DNA from: Dipteris shenzhenensis
Taxonomy: Eukaryota; Polypodiophyta; Polypodiopsida; Gleicheniales
Length of the DNA: 64,000 nt
Assembly (NCBI GenBank): GCA_047967505.1
Contig: CM106539.1
Reading direction: 5' to 3' (one strand)
In this document: positions 22,418 to 33,017 of the stretch, piece after piece
Numbering within the stretch: the stretch's first letter is position 1
Layout of the letters: every line of letters starts with the position of its first letter
Notes under the pieces: generated by a model
What the model saw: only the letters and a program-made list of their open reading frames with translations
Databases searched by the model: none
What the model was told of the DNA's origin: nothing
Made by a program: the position numbers and the translations under genes

Positions 22418-25400
22418 TACGTGTGTTGCCAACATGGCAGCCTACATGTTACCCATGTGGTAGCCCTATCCTTTGCCTTTTCTATTTGAGTATGCTTCCC
22501 ACATGGTAGTCGATGTGCTACCCATGTGGCAACCCATCAAGCTTAAGTGCACCTCAACCAAGACGGATAGTTGGGGAGCAAACGAGGTTGCCTGGTTGGA
22601 AGGTCTCGCTCAGCTAGAATAGGCTACAAGTTAGTTGGCTTTGGGGGTGACATTTGGGGCTCATAGTTCATCCAGGGGAGCAACAGAGCAGCAGGTCTTG
22701 GGCCATCATCCAGGATGAATAGAGAAGGCTAATTGCTGCAAACATAGCTCAGATGGAGACTTCACCCTTGGCTATCTTTTAGGGCAGTAAGGTGCACAAG
22801 TCAAAGGGACAAGCACTCCTTTGTGTTCTCGTTGAGTGGAAGGGACAGATACAATGGCATGATCTTGGAAGCCACAAGCCTGGACAAGGAAGGGGCCTAG
22901 CCCATATATAAGGTCACCATTGGGACAATGTCCAATATCCTCTTGGTGTAGACTGTCTGACATGTAGAGTAGGAAGGTGCCTGCTTAGGCGGCCTTCAAC
23001 AGGTCTCTTATAGGATCAGTGAGAGTAAGATGCATAGCTCATGGAGGAGCCTTGAATCAACCAAAGAATTTTAGAAGGATATCATGTATTCATGGTCATT
23101 GGCATCCATCCCAATGTGGCCAATACTCTCTTTTGGGGGGGGCCAATCATGTGTCATCTCTTACATGTGTGGCTCTATGCATGTTACATTACTTTCTTTA
23201 AGGAGTTCGCTCTATAAATGTAGGGCAAGCGAGGAGTTGGCTCTATGCATGTTACATTACTTTCAGAGCATAGTACAAAGTAGGTTGAGATGGCAAATGA
23301 TTGAGATAGCTAACAAACAACTTCAACTACATGTGTCAAAAAATTAGTCTCACATCTGAGCTATATGTGTGCTACCAACATGGCAGCCTATGTGTTGCCC
23401 ATGTGGTAGCCCTATCCTTTGCCTTTTCTATTTAAGTATGCTTCCCATGTGGCAGCCGATGTGCTACCCATGTGGCACCCATCAAGCTTAAGTGCACCTC
23501 AACCAAGACGGATAGTTGGGAAGCTAACTGGGTTGGTTGGTTAGAAGCTCCTAGTCGGCCAGAATAGGCTACAAGTTAGTTGGCTTTGGGGGGGCAGTTG
23601 GGGCTCATAGTTCATCCAGGGGAGCAACCCTTTAGGAGTAGTTTGGAGTAGTAGAGCACTAGGTCTTAGGCCATCATCCAGGATGACTAGAGTAGGTTGA
23701 TCACTGCAAACATAGCTCAGATGGAGACTTCGCCCTTGGCTTTCTTCTAGGGCAACAAGGTGCACAAGTCAAAGGGACAAGCACTCCCTTGTTAACTGGT
23801 TGAGCGAGAGGGGCAACTACAATGGCACGATCTTGAAAGCCACAAGCCTGGACAAGGAAGGGACCTAGCCCATATATAAGGTCACCATTGGGCCCTCATT
23901 CTCGACAGTAAGCCGTCTCCAGCTCTGAGACAATCAACACATGGGACAATGTCCAATATCCTCTTGGTGTAGAGTGTCTAACATGTAGAGCACGAAGGTG
24001 CCTGCTTAGGCGGCCTTCAATAGGTCTCTTACAGGATCAGTGAGAGCAGGATGCATAGCTCATGGGAGCCCTGAGCCCAAGAATTTCAGAAGGATATCAT
24101 GTATTTATGGTCATTGGCATCCATCCCAATGTGGCTGATACTCTCTTTTGGGGGGGGCCAATCATGTGTCATCTCTTACATGTGTGGCTCCATGCATGTT
24201 ACATTACTTTCAGCAAGGAGTTGGCTCTATGCATGTAGGGCAAGCGAGGAGTTGGCTCTATGCATGTTACATTACTTTCAGAACACAGTACAAACTAGGT
24301 TGTTCTTGTGAGATGGCAAGTGATTGAGATAGCTAACAGACAAGTTCAGCTACATTTGTCAAAAAATTAGTCTCACATGCGAGCTATATGTGTGCTGCCA
24401 ACATGGCAACCTATGTGCTACCCATGTGGTAGCCCTATCCTTTACCTTTTCTATTTGAGTATGCTTCCCACATGGTAGTCGATGTGCTTTCCCTCTGGCA
24501 GCCCATCAAGCTTAAGTGTACCTCAACACCTCAACAAAGATGGATAGTTGGGGAGCTAACCGGGTTGGCTGGTTGGAAGCACTTGGTCAGCCAGAATAGG
24601 CTACAAGTTAGTTGGCTTTAGGGGGGCCATTTGGGGCTCATAGTTCATCCAGGGGAGCAGCCCTTCAGGAGCAGTATGGAGTAGCAGAGCAATAGGCCTT
24701 GGGCCATCGTCCAGGATGACTAGAGAAGGCTAATTGCTACAGACATAGCTGAGATGGAGGTTTCACCCTTAGCTGTCTTCTAGGGCAGCAAGGTGCATAG
24801 GTCAAAGGGAGAAGCACTCCCTTCTGTTTTGGTTGAGTGGGAGGGGTAGCTACAATGCTAGGATCTTGGAAGCCACAAGCCTGGAAAAGGAAGGGGCCTA
24901 GCCCATCTATAAGGTCACCATTGGGCCCTGATTCTCTACAACAAGCCATCATTTCAGCTCTGAGACAATCGTCACATGGGACAATGCCAATATCCTCTTG
25001 GTGTAGACTATCTGGATATGTAGAGCAGGAAGGTGCTTGCTTAAGCTGCCTTCAACAGCTCTCTTATAAGATCAGTGAGAGCAGGATGCATAGCTCATGG
25101 AGGAGCCCTGAATCAGCCCAAGAATTTTAGAAGGATATCATGTATCCATGATCATTGGCATCCATCCCAATGTGGCTGATACTCTCTTTTGGGGGGGGCC
25201 AATCGTGTGTCATCTCTTACATGTGTGGCTCCATGCATGTTACATTACTTTTAGCGAGGATTTGGCTCTATGCATGTAGGGCAAGCGAGGAGTTGGCTCT
25301 ATGCATGTTACATTACTTTCAAAGCATAGTACAAAGCAGGTTGTTCTCGTGAGATGGCAAGTGATTGAGATAGCTAACAGACAACTTCAGCTACATTTGT

Positions 25401-26224
25401 CAAAAAATTAGTCTCACATGTGAGGAGTATGCTTCCCACATGGTAGCCGATCTGCTACCCCTGTGGCAGCCCATCAAGTTTAAGTGCACCTCAACCAAGA
25501 TGGATAGGGGAGCTAACCAAGTTGGTTGGTTGGAAGCTCCTGGTCAGCCAAAATAGGATACAAGTTAGTTGGCTTTGGGGGGGCCATTTAGGCCTCATAA
25601 TTCATCCAAGGGAGTAGCCCTTCAAGAGCAGTTTGCAACAATAGAGCAGCAGGTCTTGGGCCATCATCCAGGATGACTAGAGAAGGCTGATTGCTTGCAT
25701 ACATAGCTCAGATGGAGACTTCACCCTTGGCTATCTTCTAGGGCAGCAAGGTGCACAAGTCAAAGGGACAAGCACTCCCTTCTGTTTTGGTTGAGTGGGA
25801 GGGGCAGCTACAATGCCAAGTTCTTGGAAGCCACAAGCCTGGATAAGGAAGGGGCCTAGCCCATATATAAGGTCACCATTGGGCCCTCATTCTCTACAGC
25901 AAGCCATCATTTCAGCTCTGAGACAATCAACACATGGGACAATGTCCAATATCTTGTTGGTGTAGACTGTCTCACATGTAGAGCAAGAAGGTGCCTACCT
26001 AGGCGGCCTTCAATAGGTCTCTTACAGGATCAGTGAGAGCAAGATGCATAGCTCATGGAGGAGCCCTGAATCTCAACTCAAGAATTTTAGAAGGATATCA
26101 TGTATCGATGGTCATTGGCATCCATCCCAATGTGGTCGATACTCTCTTTTGGGGCAGGCCAATCATCTATCATCTCTTACATGTGTGGCTCCATACATGT
26201 TACATTAGTTTCAGCGAGGAGTTG
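22418..26224. repeat. Tandem array of four units of about 1 kb
   Basis: The same sequence recurs four times. The anchor GGCATCCATCCCAATGTGG is at 23101, 24117, 25158 and 26118, giving periods of 1016, 1041 and 960 bp. Each unit has a run of seven or eight Gs after CTCTTTT, a short internal duplication around GAGGAGTTGGCTCTATGCATGT, and CCATGTGG/CCACATGG palindromes. Copies differ by scattered substitutions and small indels. No ORF longer than about 100 codons is shared. The array starts next to the PPR pseudogene and ends at the CACTA-type hairpin array. Confidence 0.9.
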
Positions 26225-26462
26225 GCATGTGAAAATGGCAATACTATATGGCACTTTTAGTTGCCATTTAATACGTAAAAATGGCAAAATATATGGCACT
26301 TTTGGTTGCCATTTTAGACACAAAAATGGTAGAAATATATGGCACTCTTGGTTGCCATTTTGTATGTGGAAATGAAAACTATATGGCACTTTTAGTTGCC
26401 ATTTCATACATAAAAATGGCAAAATATATGACACTTTTGGTTGCCATTATGGACATAGAAAT

Positions 26463-27172
26463 TGTAAGAAAACAATACAATGCTCAACAGGTAACAAGAT
26501 CTCATATGCAAGAGAGAAAAGCAGATAGTATGGAGAATCAAAAATCTAATTACTGTAAAACTATTACAATAGATGGCGCTGCCTCCCAGCCGTGCGCTCC
26601 TGTGTGAGAAGCTTCGATGGCATGGTGGAAACAGTAGAGGACGGAGGATGGATGCTAAGGAATCAGGGTTGTTGTAGCCAGTGATGATGATGGGCTTCAC
26701 GGGGTTGCTCTTATACAGCCACCAGTCATAGTCGGTTAGACCCAATAGGGTGGCCAACCCAATCCACCCAAAACGGCCAACTGGGGGTCGGTAGGCCACC
26801 GACCACACAATAGAACCGTGGCACAAAATAGAGCAACTAACCTACGGTCTTCGTTCAGCTCCGGGATCATCTGGGGCTCCAAACAGACCCTCCAACCCGA
26901 CAATGGGCTACCCCAAGAAATGCTCCATCTACCCTCAGCGCAGTCAGTCATGGGATGCCTTCCCGCACTTGCATGTAGCCTAGTTGGCAGTGTGCCAACT
27001 CTATCTGAAGCCATCCAGCCATCAGGCCACACATGGCCCCCATCTAGTGTCCAAACCAGGACCTACTGGACAACTGAGCTACTCAAATGCCTTCTCCACA
27101 TATGGGGGGCTTACAAGTAGAGTTAGCTGGTTCCCACGTAGTTACACGAGAGTGGAGCATTCATATCTGACA
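26463..27172 (-). repeat. 3' LTR of copia H
   Basis: On the minus strand it starts TGTCAGATATGAATG at 27172 and ends TTCTTACA at 26463. The polypurine tract TTGAGGGGAGG (about 27184-27173) directly precedes it. Confidence 0.9.
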
Positions 27173-27189
27173 CCTCCCCTCAATGTCGA

Positions 27190-30100
27190 CCTGCAAGTGA
27201 ACTTACTTTGTCGACCCAATGCCAAAGCGATGAAGATGCCTCTCCAGCAAGTCTCTTCCAAGAGCCTTCGTGAAGATGTCCGCAGCATTCTCTGTAGTCG
27301 AACAGTACACCAAGTCGACCTCTCCATCCATGATGAGCTCACGTACAAAGTGATATTGAATCTCAATGTGTTTTGTGTGAGCGTGGAACACAGGGTTCTT
27401 TGCAATTGCCATGCAACTCTGATTGTCACATGATAACTGTGTAGGCTTGTTCTACACTGCACCCATGTCCCCTAAAATCCTCCTCAACCATACTGCCTCA
27501 CAAGAAGCAAAACATGCTGATTTGTACTCAGCCTCGGTAGAAGAAAGAGCAACTATGGGTTGCTTCTTGCTAACCCATGACACAGCTCCAGATCCAAGTG
27601 AGAAACAGTAACCTGTCACTGATCTCCTGCTGTCCACATCTCCTGCCCAATCCGAGTCACAGAATCCGGTCAAGATGTTGCCCTTGGTATAGGTGATGCT
27701 ATAATTAAGTGTGCCTTTGATGTATTTCAGCACCCGCATCTCTGCCCTCCAATGGTTCTCCCGAGGCTTATTGGAAAACTTGCTTAGTACACTAGTCACA
27801 AAGCTGATGTCCGGTCGTGTATTGCACAAGTAAATCAAACTACCCACAAGCCTTCTGTACTTCGCTTCGTCCATCAATGGTGATGAATCCTCATTTGAGA
27901 GCTTTACGTCAACCTCCATAGGGGTGCCAACTGTCTTGCACTCAGCCATGCCAAATGCCTTCAGTATCTCTCCAGCATACTTCATCTGTGAGATGAAGAT
28001 CTCTTTTAGCTCTTGCCAAACTTCAATCCCCAAATAGAAACGCATCAGTCCAAGGTCTATCATTTCAAACTCTCTTCCTAGCAAATGCTTTGTCTGTGGG
28101 ATCTTCTCTTCATGGTTCCCTGTTATGACAAGGTCGTTCACATAAAGGACCACGATCATACACCTGCCTCCTTCTTTGAAGATATACAAATTTGCATCAG
28201 ATGGGCTCCTCCTGAACTCGTTTTGCAGAAAGTAGGCATCAATCCACTGGTACCATGCTCATGGGGCCTGTTTCAGCCCATAAAGTGCCTTCTTCAGTTT
28301 ACAGACTTAACCTTCTGAACCGGGGATCACAAAACCTGGTGGTTGTTCCATGTATACCTCCTCCTTGACATCACCATTTAGAAAGGCAGATTTTACATCA
28401 AAACACGGGCCAACTTCCCTGTGCTACTAAAGCCAAAACATTGCGAATTGTGGTTAGTCGAGCTGTGGGAGCAAAAGTATCCTGATAATCAAAACCATGC
28501 ACCTGTGCGAATCCTTTGCCACGAGCTGAGCCTTGTACTTATCCAACGTGTCGTTGGACTTGCACTTGGTCTTGTACACCCACTTGGTGCCGATTACCTT
28601 GCATTTTGGTGGTTAGTCCACAAGGTCCCAAGTGTTGTTCTTCATTATGGAGCTATACTCCGACTGCATAGCCTCCATCCACCTATCATCACCCTGTGCC
28701 TCTTCAAGACACTTGGGTTCTTTAGCACGGATCACCTCTGTCATCAAAGCGTAGTTGACCAAGTGTTCATGTGCCCTTCTTTGCTCCTCTAATCTCTTGG
28801 ACCAATTGTGTTTAGATGGTTCCTCCTCAATGGCTGGAGGTTCTTTGCCATCCAAAAGCTGCTTTACCCACTTTGGGAATGGCTATTGCTATTGTGGTTC
28901 TATAGGCTCTTCTTCCTCTTCTTTATCTTGAATCCTCCCAAGCACTATTGGGGGAGTTCAGTCTGTTGTGGTGGTTGTACTGGATGGATATCCTAGTCCT
29001 GGTTGTCTGGGAAGTAAGCATCCTCCTCCAATTGATGCGGTTGTTTTGAGAAGACCACATCGTGACTTACTATTACCTTCTTGGCAACAAGATTATAGAG
29101 ACGGTAACCCTTCGCCTGTTCATTGTAGCCCAAGAAAATACACTTCCAGCTCTTTGGTTCCCATTAGGTCCTGTTAGCATCACGGACATGCACAAAACAA
29201 TCACATCCAAAAACTTTGAAATGTGCAGCTGAAGGTTTCTTACTAAAAAGGCCTACAGTGGAGTCATCCCGTTCATAGCCTTCATGTAGCTATGATTCAG
29301 AATGTAAACTATTGTGTTACATGCTTCAGCCCCGAAAGTCTTTGGCAAATCTTTCCCTTTCATCATACTCCTATCCATTTTGTAGATGACATGCATCTTG
29401 TGCTCTACTACTCCATTTTTCTGTGATGTATGTGGCGGGGGTTTTTGCCTCTTGATCCCATGGCTTTTACAATAACTTTCGAATTCACTTGATGTGAACT
29501 CTCCACCTCTGTCTGATCCCAACTTCTTCACCTTCCTCCCCATTTCTTTCTGGACCATTACATGCCATTCTTTGTACTTTCTAAAAGCCTCATCTTTAGT
29601 CTTCAGGAAGTATATCCATATCCTTCTACTGTAGTCGTCGATCAGTGTCATGAAGTAGTAGGAACCACCCAAAGCTTTCGTCTCTATCTTTCTGCAAAGG
29701 GCTATGTGAACGAGCTCTAGAGGAGCCTTTGCCCTGCTGGCCTCTTTAGGAAAGGGCTGCTGATGTTGCTTGCCCATCATGCAAGCTTCACATACATCGA
29801 GCAGATCTATAATTTCTAGTAGGTCCATAATCATTCCACTTTTATGCATCTCCTTTAAAGAACTAATGTTTAGATGACCAAACCTCTCATGCCACAGCTT
29901 AGTTTTGCTCACATCGGCTCGAGCAATGAAAGCTGAGAGTTCGTAGATGTTGTTGCGCCGTGTACCTTTACCAATGACCTTCCCTTGAAGATCCAAAATA
30001 TGTGTACCATTCTTATCGGAGTGAACTTTGAGGTCCTGATCCGTGATCGCAAAAATGGATAACAAGTTCCTCTTGATATCTGGCACAAAAAGAACATCTG

Positions 30101-31174
30101 ACAACTATTTTACAACTCCATCTGACTTGAGTGCAATCGTACCTTTTCCTTTTGCTCGACATTTTGCATCATTGCCGACTGCTACCAGGATGTCATTCCC
30201 TATCGGATGTAGAGGTATACCAATCCTTATGACTGGTCATGTGGCGCGATGCACCACTGTCAATAATCCAAGGTTCATCTACAGGTACATGAACTGCCTC
30301 CATGCAAATCTCCTCAATTGCTACGAACAGCTCTACTAGTACTACATGCATGCTGTTGCTGGACTCTTTCTTTACTTCGTTCTTCTCATCTTTAATCTTT
30401 TTCCGGCACTCATTCTGCTTGTGCCCTGCCTTGTTACAATAGAAGCACTTGACCTTCTTCTTTCTCTTTTTATCATCAGAAGAAGATGGATTACCAGAGT
30501 TTTTACCCTTATCTTTCTTGAGCCGAATCTTCTCCAGTCCTCATCTTTTGACGCATCTCCTCCTCCAGAAGCATTGCACTAAAATCCTCAAAGTTGAGGG
30601 GTGGATTTCTGTTCTGCGTATTCAATGCCGTAACAAGATCGTCGTACTTTGGTGGGAGAATCCATATGCACCTTTGTGCTAGATTCTCGCTGGTGATGGT
30701 GATGCCAATTGCAGTCATCTGATCACATAGATTCTTTACCTTGGTGATGAACTTCTCTGCCGTTTCAGACTCAGACAGTTTCTCGTTCATGGGTTGAGTC
30801 TCCAGATTCTAAATCTGTGTCTGATTCGTGGTCTCGTAATGATTTTTCAAGACTCTCCATGCCTGCTTCGCTGTGGTGACATGTTGAATTAATGCCATGA
30901 TAGAATCACTTTCACTACAGACAATAGAACACAGCGCATCTGCATTTCTTCTTGTCCACGTGAGAATCTCATCTGCAGTTGGTACTATCTATTGTGCTGC
31001 ATTGGCTAGATTTGATCTTGCAACCGGCTACAAGTCCACCCCAGTAGCAGTATCCCAAAACTCGTATGCGCTTAGGATGGTCTTCATCTTGAACTTCCAG
31101 AGTGGATAGTTAGTGCCGTCCAACTTTTCGCTTTCGCCGAACGGTGGGATTTGCAGTCTTGCGGGCTGGGCCAT
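27190..31174 (-). pseudogene. Copia H gag-pol, broken, with active-site changes
   Basis: The gag ATG at 31174 precedes KLDGTNYPLWKFKM. The zinc knuckle CFYCNKAGHKQNEC is at 30450-30409. Protease IIDSGASRHM is at about 30272-30235. The pre-integrase KLWHERFGHL and C-x2-C block follow. In the integrase, HSD is replaced by HIA (about 29705). SDRGGEF and KNGVVEHK retain Asp and Glu. The RT catalytic motif is YVND instead of YVDD (Asn codon 28138-28136). RNase H has DSDWAGD, RRSVTGY and STEAEYK, and ends with HAHTKHIEIQYHFVREL and ENAADIFTKAL near 27280. Several stops and frameshifts occur (e.g. about 30505, 29250, 28610). Even without the frame breaks, the integrase and RT active sites are damaged. 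Confidence 0.9.
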
Positions 31175-31230
31175 CTCTCACAATCTACTTGCAAATAGAA
31201 ACACACTACCAAATCTTCTTGCTAGAGCCC

Positions 31231-31979
31231 AAGCTCTGATACCATGTAAGAAAACAGTACAATCTCTGTGCTCAACAGATAACAGGATCTCGTATGCAAG
31301 AGAGAAAAGCAGATAGTATGGAGAATCAAAAATTTGATTACTATAAAACTGATACAATAGATGGGGCTGCCTACCAACCGTTTGCTCCTGTGTAAGAAGC
31401 TTTGATGGCGTGCTGGAAACAGTAGAGAACGGAGGCTAGATGCTAAGAAATCAGGGTTGCTGTAGCCAGTGATAATGATGGGCTTCACGAGCTTGCTCTT
31501 ATAAAGCCACCAGTCATAGTCGGATAGACCCAATTGGGTGACCAACCCAGTCTGCCCAAAATGGCCAACTGGGGGTCGGTCCCAAAACAGGCCACCAACC
31601 ACATGATAGAACCGTGGCACAAAATAGAGCAACTTACCTACGGTCTCCATTCGGCCTAGAGCCATTCGGGATCTCATCTAGGGCTCCAAACGGGCCCCGC
31701 AACCCGAGAGTGGGCTGCCTCAAGAAATGCTCCATCTACCCTCAGTGCGGTCAGTCATGGGATGACATCCCGCACTTGCATGTAGCCTAGTTAACAGTGT
31801 GCCAACTCTATCTAAATCCATCCATCCATCAGGCCACACATGGCCCCCATCTGGTGTCCAAACCAAGACCTACCAGATAACCGAGCTACTCAAATGCCTT
31901 CTCCTCATATGGGGGGCTTACAAGTAGAGCTAGCTGTTTCCCACGTAGTTACACGAGAGTGGAGCATTGATATCTAACA
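31231..31979 (-). repeat. 5' LTR and primer site of copia H
   Basis: On the minus strand the LTR runs from TGTTAGATATC (31979) to TTCTTACA (31245) and is followed by TGGTATCAGAGCTT (31244-31231), the initiator tRNA-Met primer site. Confidence 0.92.
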
Positions 31980-32118
31980 GAAATGGCAAAAATATATGGC
32001 ACTTTTGGTTACCATTTCCAAAAAATGGCACATGTGGAAATGGCAACAAGAAAGTGCCATTTAATAATGTAGAAATGTCACTTTTGGGCTGCCATTTCTA
32101 CCTAGTTTTGTAGTAGTG

Positions 32119-32799
32119 CTTGTTGGCGAAGCAGGGTCGGAGGCCTGGCGAAAGTTCTTCAGTAAGTCAAAATGGAGCTAGATGGCGAAGAAACTATTGT
32201 GTCGAAGATGGAGTGTACCTTTCGGCATGAAGCAGAGTTATAGCTAATTTTGGAGTCAGATTGGAATCAGAGTGCGGTCGGATGGGAGCAGGGACGTTGG
32301 AGTCAGAGTGAGGTCGGATGTGGGTAGGGACGTCGGAGTCGGAGTCGGAGTCGGAGTCGGTGTTGGAGTCGGAGTCGGAGTCGGAGTCGGAGTCAGAGTC
32401 GAAGTCCGAGTCCAAGGTGGAGTCAGAGTAGGAGTCAGAGCTGAGGTGGAGTCAGAGTAAGAGTCGGAGTCGGTAGAGGTGGAGGCGGAGACAGAATTGG
32501 ATGTTTTTATGTCAGACAGTTGTCGAATTATTATCTGGGTCAGGCTCACCACTGTACTTGCTTCTTCTAAGTCTACCTTATCTGCATCACATATTGAATT
32601 GGGTTTGTTGGGATTAGAGCTTACCTTAATGTTACTGTGTGTGATACCGCACGTATCATGTGAGCCTGGCAAACTTGTGTCGAACTATAGTCAGAGCCTG
32701 TTAAAGATAGATCTGTCAGTCTGAATAGCTAAAACTAATATAGGATCATGATTCAGGTCTTGGCATAGTTGTAGAGAGATTGTTTTGATTTTTGCTTGA
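32119..32799. other. No gene; flank of the CACTA-like end
   Basis: Contains a GGAGTC minisatellite (listed separately) and otherwise no recognisable domain. A short minus-strand open stretch (32672-32256) is mostly translated minisatellite and is not called as a gene. Confidence 0.5.
32255..32490. repeat. GGAGTC hexamer/dodecamer minisatellite
   Basis: Repeated GGAGTC/GGAGTCGGAGTC units, with the purest run at about 32335-32400 and degenerate longer units (GTCGGATG-GGAGCAGGGACG) around 32275-32335. In frame it gives Asp-Ser or Thr-Pro repeats, which are a property of the simple sequence and not evidence of a gene. Confidence 0.9.
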
Positions 32800-33017
32800 G
32801 TGGGGTCAAGTCCAACATAAGGTTTAAAACATCCTAGAGCACTCTACCCTCGTATATGACAACTCTACCATCCTGCATAAGTACCCCTCCTACGCTGTGC
32901 ATCTGCTTGGACAGCGAAGGGTTTGCGAAGACCTGGCAACATAATCACAAGATCTAAGCAAAGTTTCTCCTTCAGTAGGTCAAAAGCTACAAGTTCTTTG
33001 GGACCCCATCTGAAAGT

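Larger units (their letters stand above)
26463..31979 (-). mobile_element. Copia H: full-length, old Ty1/copia element
   Basis: 5,517 bp on the minus strand, with LTRs at 31245-31979 (5') and 26463-27172 (3') and a perfect 5-bp target duplication GAAAT (26458-26462 and 31980-31984). It sits inside the CACTA-like hairpin array. The LTRs differ at roughly one base in ten by eye, so it is much older than B or G. Coding content and LTR style resemble F. Confidence 0.93.
26225..32118 (-). mobile_element. CACTA-like transposon end with hairpin tandem array (split by H)
   Basis: On the minus strand the right boundary reads CACTACTACAAAA (32118-32106), like termini of plant CACTA (En/Spm) elements. 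Inside it, about eight units of roughly 45 bp repeat AAATGGCAA...TTGCCATTT, so each unit is an imperfect palindrome. Starts are at 26235, 26281, 26326, 26372, 26416 and 26461/31983, with two less regular units after 32025. Subterminal arrays of short direct and inverted repeats that bind transposase are typical of CACTA ends. Copia H interrupts the sixth unit. No transposase gene or matching left terminus was found. Confidence 0.6.

Noticed and set aside
22418-26224. CRISPR-like array
   Set aside because: Repeats are about 1 kb, there are no short repeats with spacers, and the context is a plant genome.
32256-32672. Asp-Ser and Thr-Pro rich open stretches on the minus strand
   Set aside because: They come from the GGAGTC minisatellite and lack any flanking domain.
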